From assembly GCA_023548195.1 (NCBI GenBank), contig JAJHZJ010000220.1, positions 1,371,279 to 1,435,278 of the forward strand: DNA of 64,000 nucleotides, in the 5' to 3' direction. The stretch is from Bettongia penicillata ogilbyi. Lineage: Eukaryota > Chordata > Mammalia > Diprotodontia > Potoroidae. This document shows, one piece after another, positions 50,642 through 64,000 of the stretch. How positions within the stretch are numbered: position 1 is the first letter of the stretch; each line of letters begins with the position of its first letter. The notes under the pieces were generated by a model that worked only from the letters and a program-made list of their open reading frames with translations, was not told the DNA's origin and did no database searches. The position numbers were made by a program, and so were the translations under genes.

Positions 50642-50655
50642 AATTTATTGATTTT
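50642..50655 (+). repeat. Target-site duplication, left copy
   Basis: AATTTATTGATTTT, identical to 54506-54519, bounding the plus-strand L1. Confidence 0.85.
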
Positions 50656-53600
50656 GTCTTGAATGAGGTTGTTGATTGATTCTATAATTCCCAGAGGGGA
50701 AATTAAGGGAGTTACAAAAAGAAATATACAGTAAAACCATACTTTTAGGGGAACTCAACCTCCCCCTCTAGGAACTTCATAAATTTAACCTCAAAATAAA
50801 CAAGAAAGCAGTTAAGGAGATGAATAGAACTCTGGATAAGGTAAATATGATAGATCTCTGGAGAAAATTGAATGGGGATAGAAATGACTATATCCTTCTC
50901 TCAGTTGTACATGGAACATGTACAAAAGTTGACCATGTACTATGCCATAGAAACTTCAAAATCCAGTGCAAAAGGGCAGAGATAGTCAATGCATCCTTCT
51001 CAGACCATAATGCAATAAAAATTGGATGTAATAAAAGGCCATGAAAACATAAACCAAAAACAAATTGGAAATTAAACAATCTAATCCTAAAGAATAAGTG
51101 GGTTAAACAACAAATTTTAGAAAAAATCCACAACTTCATTCCAGAGAATGACAATAAAGAAATAACCTACAAAATTTTATGGGATATTGCAAAAGCAATT
51201 CTTAGGGGAAGTATTATAACTTTGAGTGCCTACATGAATAAAATGGGGAAAGAGATCAATGAATTAGGCATGCAGCTGAAAAAGATCAAAAAAGAACAAA
51301 TTGGAAATCCTTAAGTAAATTCCAAATTAGAAATACTGATAACCAAAGGAATGGCTAATAAGATTAAAATTTAGAAAACTATTAAACCAATAAATAAAAC
51401 TAGGAGTTGGTTTTATGAAAAAAAATCAATAAAATTGATAAACTATTAGTCAATTTGATTTAAAAAAAGGAAAGAAGAAAAACAAATTGCCAATATAAAA
51501 AATGAAAAAGGTGAACCCACCTTCAATGAGGAGGAAACTGAAAAAACAATAAGAAATTACTTTGCCCAACAGTATGCCCATAAATTTGACAATCTAAATG
51601 AGATGGATGATGGTTTTAAAAGATGTAAATTGCTGACACTGACAGCAGAGGTATCTGAATACTTAAATAATCCCATTCTAGAAAGAGAAATTGAACAAGT
51701 CATCAATGAAATACCTAGAAAATATCTCCAAGGCCAGATGAATTCATAAGTGATTTCTCTTAAACATTTAAAGAACAGATAATTCCAATACTATATAGAT
51801 TATTTGGGAAAACTGGGGAAGAAGGAGTACTCCCAAATTATTTTTATGATACAAATATGGTTTTGATACCCAAACCAGGAGGAGCCAAAACAGAGAAAGA
51901 AAATTACAGACCAATTTCTCTAATGAACATAGATACAAAAAATTTAAATAAAATTTTAGTAAAAGGAGTACAGCAACTTACCATGAGAAGAATACATTAT
52001 GATCATGTAGGACTTGTAACAGGAATGCAGGGCTGGTTCAATATTAAGAAAACTATTAACATTATTGACCATATAAACACCAAAACTACCAGAAACCACA
52101 TGGTTATCTCAATAGATGCAGAAAAAGCTTTTAACAAAATACAACACTCATTCCTATTGAAACACCAGAGAGCACAGGAATAAATGGAACTTTCTATAAA
52201 ATAATAAACAATATCTACCTGAAACCTTCAGCAAGCATTTCATACAATGGGAATAAATTAGATGCATTTTTAATAAGATCAGGGGTGAAACAAAGATGTT
52301 TATTATCACCACTATTATTCAGTATGGTACTAGAAATGTGATCTGTAGCAATAAGAGAAGAAAAATAAATTGAAAGAATTAGAATAGGCAAAGAAGAAAG
52401 AAAGCTATCACTCTTTGCAGATGATATGATGATATACATAAAGAATTCGAGTGAATCAAGGGAAAAACTAATTGAAATAATAAACAACTTTAGCAAAATC
52501 TCAGGTTACAAAATAAGTGAGATAAATCATCTGCATTTCTATATATTACTAACAAAACCCAACAGCAGGACATAGGAGGAGAAACCCATTTAAAGCTACA
52601 GTAGACATTACAAAATATATGGGAGTCTACCTGCCAAAACAAACCCAAGGACGCTATGAACACAATGACAAAACACTTTTTCACACAAATAAAGTCACAT
52701 CTAAATAAATGGGAAAACATCACTTCCTCTTGGGTGGACCAAGCCAACATACTAAAAATGGCAATTCTACCTAAATTAATTTACTTACTCAGTGCCATAC
52801 CAATAAAACTATCAGATCATTATTTTGTAGAGTTAGAAATATTGCAAAAATTCATCTGGAAGAGCAAAAGTTTCAAAATATCAAAGAAACTAATGAAAAG
52901 AAAAGATTGGGAAATTGGCCTAGCTCTACTAGATCTCAAATTGTTTTGTAAAACAGTAATTATCAAAACCACTTGACACTGGCTAAGAAACAGAAGGGTA
53001 GACCAGTGGAATATGTTAGGTACCCAAGACACAAGATTCAATGAATATAACAAACTACTGTTTGGTAAAACCAAATACCTGAGCTTCTGGGATAAGAACT
53101 CATTGTTAGACAAAAATTGTTGGAAAAGTGGATAACAGTGTGGCAGAACTAGGCATTGACCAATGACTGACACTGTATACAAGAATAAAGTCCAATGGAT
53201 ACATGATCTAGTTATAAATATTTATACTATAAACATGTTAGTGGAGCAAGTAATAGTGTACTTATTAGATTTATGGAGAAGGGAAGAATTTTTGACCAAC
53301 GAAGAAATAGAAAACATTATGAAGTGCAAAATGGATGATTTTGCTTGCATTAAATTAAAATGTGTTTTGTGCAACCAAACCCAATGCAACCAAGATTAGG
53401 AGGGCAGCAGAAAACTGGGGAAAAGTTTTGCAGCTAGTGCTTGTGACAAACACCTCATTTCTAAAGTATATAGAGAACTGACTCAAATGTACAAGAATAC
53501 AAATCATGCCCCAATTGATAAATGGCCAAAGGATATGAACAGGGAGTTCCCAGAGGAAGAAATTAAGGCTATCTAAAATCATATGGAAAAATGCTCGAAA

Positions 53601-54505
53601 TCACAATCGATTAGAATTTGTCAAAATCAAAACAACTATGAGATGCCACATCACATCTATCAGATTTTCTAACATGAGAAAACAGGATGATGATAAAGGT
53701 TGGAGAACATGTGGGAGAGTTTGAACACTAATTCATTGCTTATGGAACTGTGAGCTAATCCAATGATTCTGAAGAGCAATTTGGAGAGCCCAAAGGGATA
53801 TAAAAAGTGGGTATATCATTTGACCCAGCAATACTGCTTCTAGGACTGTATCCCCAAGAGATCATAAAAGTGGAAATGGGTCCCGTAGGTACTGAAATAT
53901 TTATAGCAGCACTCTTTGTGGTGTTCAAAAACTGGAAATCAAAGGGATGCCCATCAATTAGGAAATGACTGAATAAATTGTGGTATGTGAATGTAATGGA
54001 ACACTATTTTCCTATAAAAAATGATGAACAGGAATTCTTCAGAGAGGCCTGGAAAGACTTACATGAACTGATACTGAGCGAAAGGAGAAGAAATTTATAC
54101 TCAGCGAGAACCACGGTGTGCAAGGATTTTTTTTCTGATAGACTTAGAACTTCATTGCAATGAAAGGACTTAAAAATTCCCAGTGATATCTAAGGTAAAA
54201 ATGTCTTCCACATTCACAGAAAAAACTATGAATTTCGATAGCAGAATGCAGCAGATCATTTTCTTTTGTATTATGTTTTGGTTTGTTTTATAATTTCTCC
54301 CATTCATTTCAATTCTTCTATGCAACATGACTAAGGTGAAAATGTATTTAATAGAAATGTATGTGTAGAACCTATATAAAATTTTGTGCTGTCTCAGGGA
54401 ATGAGGGGGAAATGATGTGGAAAGGAGGGAGAGGGAGGGGGGAAAATCTAAGTTATATGGAAGTGATTGTAGAATATTGAAAACAAAAAAAAGAAACTGA
54501 AAAAT
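50656..54505 (+). mobile_element. L1 element, 5'-truncated, with 14-bp target duplication (L1-E)
   Basis: Starts in the ORF2 endonuclease, runs through reverse transcriptase and C-terminal region, and ends with a 3' UTR containing GGGAGGGGGGAAAATC (G-rich tract) and an A-rich tail at 54480-54505. It is flanked by identical 14-bp copies of AATTTATTGATTTT, the product of target-primed insertion. It is inserted into HAL1-E in opposite orientation, so it is younger than HAL1-E. Confidence 0.92.
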
Positions 54506-57500
54506 AATTTATTGATTTTTCATAAAGTCATTAGTTCATTGGAAAAACAGCTGACATGGAAAATAGATTGAGGAGAGACAATTTAAAAATTATGGAACTA
54601 TCTGAAAACCATGATCAAAAAAAGAGCCTAGACATTATCCTTCATAAAATTATCAATGAAAACTACCCTGATATTCTAGAACCAGAGGGCAAAATAAGTA
54701 TTGAAGGAATCCATCGATCACCGCCTGAAAGAGATCCAAAAAGAGAAACTCCTAGGAACATTGTGGCCAAATTCCAGAGTTCCCAGGTCAAGGAGAAAAT
54801 ATTGCAAGCAGCTAGAAAGAAACAATTCCAGTATTGTGGAAATACAATCAGCATAACTCAAGATCTAGCAGCTTCTACGTTAAGGGATCAAAGGGCATGG
54901 AATAGGATATTCCAAAGTCAAAGGAACTAGGACTCAAACCAAGAATCACCTACCCAGCAAAACTGAGTATAATACTTCAGGGGAAAATATGGTCTTTCAA
55001 TGAAATAGAGGACTTTCAAGCATTCTTGATGAAAAGACCAGAGATGAAAAGAAAATATGACTTTCAAGCACAAGAATGAGAAGAAGTATGAAAAAGCAAA
55101 CAGCAGAGAGAAGTCATAAGAGACTTACCAAAGGTGAACTGTTTACATTCCTACATGGAAAGGCAATATTTGTAATTCTTAAAACTTTTCAGTATCTGGG
55201 TAGTTTGTGAGACTACACACACATATACACACAAACACACACATTTACACGCTTGCGCACACATACACACATGCACGCACACAGAGACAGAGAGCGCAGA
55301 GTGAATTGAATAGGATGGGATCATATCTTAAAAGAAATAAAGATCAATGGTGAGAGAGAAATGTAGTGGGAGGAGAGAGGGTGAAATGGAATGGTGTAAA
55401 TTATATCTCATTCAAGAGGCAGGCAGGAGACTCTTTAGTGGAGGAAAAAAGGAGATCTGAGAGAAAAACATGAAGTTTACCCTCATCACATTCGACTAAA
55501 GGAAGGAATAAAATGCACACTTATTTTGGTATGAAAACCTACCTTACAGTACGGGAAAGTGGGGGAGAAGGAGATAAGCAGGGCCAGGGGGATAATGGAA
55601 GGGAGGGCAATAGGAGGAGGGATCAATTTGAAGTCAACACTCGGGGAGTGACAGGATCAAAACACAGAATAGAAATAATGAGGGGCAGGATAGGATGGAG
55701 AGTAATTCAGTTAGTCTTACACAGCACGACTATTATGGAAATCATTTGCAAAACTACACAGATAAGTCCTGTATTGAATTGCCTGCCTTCCCAAAGGGAA
55801 TGGATGGAGAGGGAGGGATGGGGAGAATTTGGAACTCAAAGTTTTAGGAACAACTGTTTAGTATTGTTCTTGCTACTAGGAAATAAGACATACAGTTAAT
55901 GAGGAATAATAAGTAATCTGGCCCTACAGGACAAAAGAGAAGATGGGGACAAGAGAAGGGAGGGATGATAGAAGAGAGGGCAGATTGGTGATAGGGGGAA
56001 TTAGAATGCTCAGTTTATTGGGGTGGGGAAGGGGACAAATGGGGAGAAAATTTTGAACCCAAAATTTTGTGAAAATGAATGTAAAAAGTTAAATAAATAA
56101 ATTTATATACTTAAAAAAAAGAAATTATTTTCTTCAGTGAGTTTTGGGCTCTTTTTTCTCCTCTTTCCATTCTTTTTCAGGTTACTTCAGAATCCTGGCC
56201 AATTCTGTTTTTAGGGTATTATTCTCCTTGTGGACCTCTTTTGCCATTTGGGTTAATATAATTTTAAAGTGTTGTTTTCTTCATCATTATTGGTGGTTTC
56301 CTTTAACAATTTATTGACATATTTTTCATGATTTCCTTGCATCACTCTCATTTCTCTTCCCAATTTTTCTTCTACATGTCTTACTTGATTTTCACAATCC
56401 TTTTTTAGCTCTTCCATGGCCTGAAACCAATTCATATTTTTTCTGAGAGTCTTTGCATGTAGGGATTTTGACTTCTTTTATCTTCTTCTGATTGTATATT
56501 TTGGTCTTTGTCACCAAAGTAATATTCTATAGTCTGAGTTTCTTTTTTTTCTGTTTGTTCCTTTTCCCACCTAATTAGTTAACTATTTAGTTGATTAAAT
56601 TTTCATCCTTTCACATGAGAAAAAGTTCATGATATACAAATTTTACATCAGAAAATCCTTGAAACTCTCTCTTGTGGTTCTCAAATACAGTTTGGGACCT
56701 GGCTTCTGAAAATAAGACCATTATAATAATTTTGGAGCCTTGGGTGAATATGCACCTCTGTTGTTCTTCCAGCTAGGGTCGGGGGCCTCCTCAAGTCTAT
56801 TGAAATTCATAAAAGATATCAAGGCAAGCCTACAGTTGTGTTTCCTAAATGCAAGCTAGTATTCAGAGCCTAGAAACTTTGAGAAGGTAGTGATCAAGTA
56901 GTATTCTAAATTATATTCCTTAAAAACTAGGGAACAAGTGAAACTCTCTGGCTTAAAGTGACCCTGATACTGAACATTGAGAAAGCACAGTAAGAAAATC
57001 CCAGAGAACACAGATAAAGGATCGAAATAACAGAGACTGGGACCAAGACTATCCACCACTCACCTTCCCAAGGTAGCAGAAGCAGGCCATAACATAGTCC
57101 ACACCAGGAAATAAAGTGAGAAAAAAAAATGAGTTCAAAGGGAAAAAAAATAATACTTCGATAAAAAAGACCTATTTTGGTTCCAGGGACTCTAGAGATA
57201 AAAAAAGAAAAAAGAAAGAATAGAAAGAAAGAACAAAAGCAAAGAAGAAAGAAATAACTTAAAGTAAATATAAAAATTTCTACAAAGGATCAATAAAAAG
57301 TGTTAGAAGAAATGAATCCAGAATTTTTAAAGTGAGTAAAGAAAATATTTTTAACTTAAATATAACAAGGAAATATAAATAATAACTTTGAAAGAGGAAA
57401 CTATTGAAAGTCAACAGCTCATATTAAGATAGAAAAAACCCAAGTTACAGACTCATTGAAAATTGTAATGGATAAAACAGAAGATAATGTCTCCATCAGA

Positions 57501-60500
57501 CAACAATAAATACAGAACAAATGAAAACTTATGGGGGGGATGAAAACAGTAGATCCATAATATAAAAAAATAATAATAATATGACAAGCAAATGCTAAGG
57601 AAGTCATTTAAGAATTGCTCTACTTGTAAGATATGAATCACCCTCCCAAAAAAAACTATATGTCATATTTCAGAGTCATAAAAAAATTCCCAAGTCTTTT
57701 AGAATAAACAAGCAAAGTAAAAATACAAAGTATGCCAATATCATAAAAATCACACTACTAAACTCTCAGAATTATTATACTTATTTAATGTCAGGTTAAT
57801 CAAAAGACTAAAGATCAAAGACTAAGTTATATTTCAAAATAAACTCTAAATGTTTAGCAGGAGTGGATCTAAAGATAAAATATGTAAGATTCATGATACA
57901 TAAATAAGAAACAATGGAAAAAGTCTTTGGATCAATGAATAAAATAAAATAAGGGTTAAAAAGAAATAAAATAGATATAACATGTATAAAGGATTATTTT
58001 GATTATCAAATATTTTTCAGTTTTTGTACAAAGAAAACTAATACACATTAGTCTAAAAGGAAATAACTGTTTTTTTTTTTCTTAATTTAGAGGTAAGTTT
58101 CTCTGATAAAGGTCTCAATTGCACAGTACGTAAGAAATTAACTAACTTTTATTTTTAAAAAGAGAATAATTTATAAATAAAAATGTTTAAAATATAGAAA
58201 TAGGAAGTTCACAAGTAAAAAAAAAAGTCTGTTATATATTGCTACATGAAACTATAAATGTGTGTTTCTGTATACAGATATGTATATTATGAACATATAA
58301 ACAAGTATACGTAAAATGCGCATATGTATATGTACATATGTGTATACTATATGTGTGTCTGTATATATGCTTATATACCAAATTATTCATTAAATAAATA
58401 CAAATTAAAAGAACTCGGAGGTGTTATTTCTCATCAGATTGGCAAAGTAACAAAAAAGTAGAAAATGTTGAAGGAGCGTTAGGAAAATTCGTACATTAAT
58501 TCACTTTTTGTGAAACTATGAACTATTACAGCTATTCTTAAAAACAACTTGGAATTATGTATGACTCTCCATAACACTCTTTTCCCATAGTCTTTAATCT
58601 GTTGAGATAACTACTAATCCTTTAATCTAAAGAGATCAAAGAAAGAGGAAATGAACCAACAGGGACAGAAACATTCATAGCAGATTTTGTGGTAGCACAA
58701 AACTGAAAATTTAGCAGAAAGTAATCATTTGGAGAAATGTTGACCAAACAATGCTATATTAATATAATGCAAAATAGTACATAATGTAAGAAACAGGAAA
58801 ACAATTGGTTTTGAAGAAACCTAGGAACACTCATTTAAACTGATACAGAATGAAGTGAAATGATCCAGAATGATTTATACAGCAACACTATTGTGAAAAT
58901 TAAACATGAAAAGAAATTAATGACTCTAATTTGCTCAATATCTAACTATGATTCCAGAGTAACGGTGAAAAGAATAGTATAGAACTACTGACAGAAAAGT
59001 AATGAATTTAACATGAAAAATAAAATTTACATTTTTGGACATGCCAGTGGACATGGCAATTTCATTTTTATTGTTGATTTTTAAAAGATTTTTCTCTATT
59101 TTTTCCTTCATAAAAGGGGAAGGAGCTGGGCAAGATAGAAAATAATGTTCACTAAATAACTAAGATAAATTTAACTTAAAAATTATGTTCTAATTTACAA
59201 TAAACCAGTTTTTTTTTCTATTATCACCTCTGTTTCTCATCTACCATTGACACCTAGAGAGGATTTTGTTGTTAATGTTAGTAGGGTTTTATTTTCGCTC
59301 CTTAAAATTATGTCTTTCAGGTGAACGATCTTCAAACTTTAGTTTATAAATGGTAAAATCCATCTTATCATATTAATCAAATATAACACCAAAATTACAG
59401 AGTGATCGAAGACACACGGATGATATGATAGGTAGACAGTTGAAAGATAGAAGATAACTGTAAAATAGATTCATATAGCAAACATTATCTTTGATTAACC
59501 CGGATTTGGATTTCGATTTTGGATTTTTCTATATATCAATTAAGTATCAGAGGATGAATAATTGGGATGTAGTTTCAGTTTTAGAAAATCAAAGTATTGG
59601 GAGTCAGAGCCAAGATGGTGGAGTAGAAAGACAGACCTCTCATGAAGTCCATAATGTAACTGTAATAAGTGACTCTAAACAGATTCTAGAGCAGCAGAAG
59701 TTACAAAATGACAAAGTGAAAGAGACTTCCAGCCCAAGACAGCCTGGAAAGCCAAGAGGAATGGTCTACCACATGGGTGCAGCGCAGAGTGCAGCTCAGC
59801 ATGGGCCGCAGGGAGGCAAGGATAAGACCCAGAACAAGTGTCAGGGTTCCATCCACAGCAGCAGTTCCCAAATTGCTCAACCCAAAAATGCAACAGACAG
59901 CTTCAAAGGTCAGTAAGAAAGCTCCTTCACTCAGGAGAAGGGAACTTGCTCTGGAGCTATGGCATTAGCCACTGCAGAGTCCATTTTTGGAGCTTGCTAA
60001 AGGAAACGCCCCCAAAAAAGGAACCCCCCCCCAAAAGCCACTGCAGAGTCCATTTTTGGAGCTTGCTAAAGGAAACCCCCCAAAAAAAGTGCTGGAGAAA
60101 ATAACATCTTTAAAAATAAGCTGACTCAGTTGGCAAAAGAGGTCCAAAAAGTCAATAAAGAGAAGAAAATATTAAAAAGTGGAATTGGCCAAATGGAAAA
60201 TGAGCTTCGAATGTTTGCTGAAGAAAACAGTTCTTTAAATTAGAATGGAGCAGATGGAAGTTACTGACTTTATGAAAAACCAAGAAATTACTAAAGGAAA
60301 CCAAAAGAATACAAAAATAGAAGATAATGTGAAATATCTCGTTGGAAAAACAATTGACCTGGAAAATAGATCCAGGAGAGACAATTTAAAAATTTTGAGA
60401 CTGCCTGAAAGCCATGATCAAAAAAAAAAAAAGAGCCTACATATCATCTTTCATGAAAATCATCAAGGACAACTTCCCTGGTGTTGTAGAACTAGATGGG

Positions 60501-63500
60501 AAAATAAATATTGAAAGAATCCCCCAATCATCTCCTGAAAGGGATCCAAAAAACAGAAACTTCTAGGAATATTGTAGCCAAATTTCAGAGTTCCCAGGTC
60601 AAAGAGAAAATTTTGGAACTCAAAGTACTAGGAATGAATGTTGAGAATTGTTTTTGCATGCAACTGGGAAATAAGAAATACTGGTAATGGGGTATAGACA
60701 TCTATCTTGCCCTACAAGAAAGGAGAGAAGATGGGGATAAGGGAAGGGAGGAGTGTGATAGAAAGGAGGGCATATTGAGGGAAGGGATAACAAGAATGCA
60801 AGGAGCTATGAAATGGGGGAGGGGAGAGATGGTGAAAAAATTTGGAGCTCAACATTTTGGGGAAATGAATGTTGAAAACTAAAAGTAATTATATATTAAA
60901 ATTTTTAAAAATTAAAAAAAAGAAAATCAAAGTATAATAATTTAGAGAGTGGTGATCTAAAATGAAAAAGAGGCAATGGTATACTGACAGAATACCATTT
61001 GCCTTTAATACAGTATTTTTGTATATTATGTTCCTTAGGAGGAAGCTGTAGTATGCTTTTCTGTGTATATATTTTATATGTTTGTGTGCATGTGTGGATG
61101 GATGAATAGATTTGATAGATAGATAGACACAAATAAACTTATATGTATGAAAGCTCTTTAGGTATATTAAATTGAGACTTATGTTTTGTCATTACTGTTA
61201 CATTTCTTTAGTTTGAAAACGATTTAATTAACTTTTAATTGGGTCAACGTTCTTTAGAAACATATATACATTTCTTTTAGAGATGCCTTGCCTTGAATCA
61301 GACAAGCCAACAAAAATATGCAATGCTAAAAGAAATATTTTGAGGCATACAACACTACATAATTATTGTAGAGTAATTACATCATGTTTTTCATTAACAT
61401 TTAATGCTTTATTGAATTTAATACATAAGCCATATTTTTTTAAGTACAGTGTTATTTCTGAGAAAACTTGGTGCTAAACTCAAGTTCCAACAATTCAAAA
61501 TCAGATAAATTAAAACTATCATTTTTATTTCAAATCATAATGACGCTCCAAATATCATTATAAAATACATAAATAAATCCATTATATTCATTTATATAAC
61601 TCTAAGGAAACATATGCATGTATTAAAAATCTTAATTGCCTTATTGTCTTTCTATGCATTTGGATATTCTATTTTCTTAAGGAAAAATTTCTCTTTATAA
61701 ATAACTCATATTCTGTAAAAGTTTCCATTGGCATAACTCTATTGAAAAGCTCAAAACAATTTTAGCACATTATATCATGATATTTAATGAAATACGCATA
61801 GTGTGTATACATGCCAGAATCTAAATCAAATCTCAGGTGCTCCATAAACAGTTGTTTTCATTTGCTCAATCGAAATATTGCGATTTCAATTAAAGCGTAG
61901 TAAGAAATCAATGACATGTAGACCCATAGGCACTTGGCTGTCTTCTGGAAATAGCAAACAAGTTTAATTAAAAATAAGGTTTAATTCAGCTGTAATATGA
62001 TTCCTTATATGTGCTTTAAATATGAAAAGGAAGTTAGCATCTTGGGAGTAAGTAACTAGGATGTATAATTCGTGAATGTTCGTGAAACATTGGAGTTTGT
62101 TTTCAAAATGTTCTTGAAATACCTTATAGCAATATTAGTTAAATAAGTCAGAAGGGAAGACAAAAAGACCTCAGAGAACAATCCTCAATATTTAAAGCAA
62201 ATCTGAATAATTTTAAGATGAATGCTTTACAGAAATATATTTATATTCAGAAAACTATTTGAAGACAGAAAATTATAAGAACTGATAATAAAGAGTGACT
62301 ATTCCTGTAACACCGAAAAGGAGATAATTAAAGCTTGTAATAAAAATCCTTTAGAAAAAATCCCCCTAAGACTCAGAAAAACCTAGATTTTTCAAATTAG
62401 GTGCTCAAAATTTAAGATTAGATATGGCTGTTCCTACCCGGACAAAGGCAAGAGTTGATTTGAATAACTTCTTGATCACATCACTCAATAAAGATGGTTA
62501 ATTTGTGAAAATATCAGGCCAATAAAACAATATTAAAATTCTAGTACTCTATACTCTACGGCTCATAACTGCACAAAGATAAAATTAATAAAAAATTTGT
62601 AAACATCTAACCAGATAAGACCAGAAGGTAATTATGATGTGCTTTATTTGTATTTTAATTTTATTTATTGTTTCTACATTGCCTAAGATTACATTGACCA
62701 TTTTTTACTTTTTTATCACATGTTGATTCATATTGAGGTTTTACATCACTAAAACTTTTTGGTTTTCACGTAAATTTTTCTTAGCTTTGCCTCCTATATT
62801 TGTGCATTGGTGTATGTTTTTTACTCTAAATACAAAAGAATGCCAGTGGATAAAAAATGGACCATCAAAGGTCATTTTTAAAGGAAAAATCTGACAAGTA
62901 GGAGAAGAAACAAGAGAAAGCAATATTATAGAAAACAAAGGAATAAAGGATATCAAGAATGAAAGGAGAACTTTTGGCTCGTAAGACTGCTTGAACAGAA
63001 CAAATCCAATTTTTCACATACCTACTACAGCAAAAATCTGAAATCTATATTGTATCAAGAAGAAATCAAGAAATGCAAAGATTCACATCTATCAATATCA
63101 TTTCTATACATTATAAACAATACCCAATAACTACAGCTAGTATAAAATATTTTGTAATCTACCTACCAAGATACCCGCAGGAGTAACATAATTACACAAG
63201 TAAGAATAGATTTAAACAATTAGAAGGAAAATGAGAAACTGGGGTGGGGAGTGATTGGAGAGCTTATAGTATTTTTTTTTTCTTTCTGATAAAGGCCTCA
63301 TTTCTGAAATATACAGGGAAGTAAACCAAATTTTAAAAGTAAGAACTATTTCTGAATTGACAAATGGTGGAAAAATATGAATAGGTGGTTTTCAGAAGAA
63401 GAAATCAGAGCTATAAATTGGTATAAAAAGTTCTAAATTGCTAACCATTAGAGGAATGCAAATTAAAACAACTTTGATCTACCACACAATAGAAAAGGGA

Positions 63501-64000
63501 AATGAAAAATTTTGAATGGGATGTGAGATTAGGTACACGAATGCGTTGTTGTTTCTGTTGTGAACTGGCTCAAATATTCTGCAGTACAGTTTGATACTAT
63601 ATCCAAAGGTTTATAAAATTGTATACACTCTTTTCCCCAGAAATACCACCACTGTCTGTATTCGACAGATATTAAGGAAAAGAGGAAAAGAAGTTGTATG
63701 TACAAAACATTCCTGACAGCTCTTTTTGTGGTAAGAAAGAATTGGAAACTAAGGGGCTGTCCATCAATTGAGGAATGGCTGAACGAGTTGTTGTATATGA
63801 TTTTGATGAAATGTAATTGTGCTATAAGAAATGAGGGTAGTGAAAGTTTCAGAGAAAAAATAATTTTTATAATTATCAAAACTATCTGATACTGGCTAAG
63901 AAATAGGTAAGTGGATCAGTAGAACAGAGCAAACATATGATACACAGTAGCAAGTGATTATAGTAATCTTGTGTTTGACAAATGTAAAGATTTAATGTTT

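Overview
The window looks like about 64 kb of AT-rich intergenic DNA from a marsupial (metatherian) nuclear genome. Two things point there. First, tRNA-derived SINEs beginning GGGGCAGCTAGGTGG and carrying the marsupial-type body are present at 31422-31734 and, in a diverged and split form, at 18594-19487. Second, there is a dense load of LINE-1 (L1) elements plus an ORF1-only relative of the half-L1 (HAL1) kind. The species cannot be fixed from sequence alone. I find no host protein-coding gene, RNA gene, CRISPR array or bacterial-type operon. Almost every longer open frame lies inside a retroelement or a simple repeat.

Layout. 1-4.95 kb: a minus-strand HAL1-class 5' part lies inside the ORF2 of a minus-strand L1, which itself seems to sit in the leader of an older HAL1. 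5-22 kb: mostly unassigned AT-rich sequence with MIR/CORE-SINE scraps, degenerate L1 ORF2 pieces, microsatellites, a long polypyrimidine tract, and a SINE split by an LTR-like insert. 22.3-29.3 kb: two near-complete minus-strand HAL1-class elements (22795-25547 and about 26560-29265) separated by an LTR-like segment. 29.75-35.82 kb: a long minus-strand L1 with leader, ORF1, long spacer, endonuclease, reverse transcriptase and C-terminal region. It lacks about 0.9 kb inside ORF2 and carries the SINE. 35.8-37.0 kb: the 5' part of another L1. 38.7-44.0 kb: an ancient L1 split by a third complete HAL1. 47.4-56.6 kb: a fourth HAL1, interrupted by an unnamed repeat, by a plus-strand 5'-truncated L1 with an exact 14-bp target duplication, and by a plus-strand HAL1 fragment. 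57-64 kb: degenerate plus-strand L1 relics and a compact 1.3-kb internally deleted HAL1 with an exact 15-bp target duplication.

How the parts relate. Two ORF1 types can be told apart. The L1 type starts MSKKQ and is followed, after a spacer of about 0.8 kb, by ORF2. The HAL1 type starts near MPRKGKK and is followed directly by a purine-rich tail of about 1 kb, with no endonuclease or reverse transcriptase. HAL1-type copies must borrow ORF2p from L1. Their shared CCAAGATGG start, shared ORF1 organisation, partly shared post-ORF1 spacer and separate tail fit an origin from L1 by replacement or loss of ORF2. Every ORF seen is broken, so these are fossils, not active genes. The most useful observations are this two-component system, the nested insertion history, the mini-HAL1, a conserved block in HAL1 tails, and an unnamed repeat present twice. 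None is shown here to be a new functional system.
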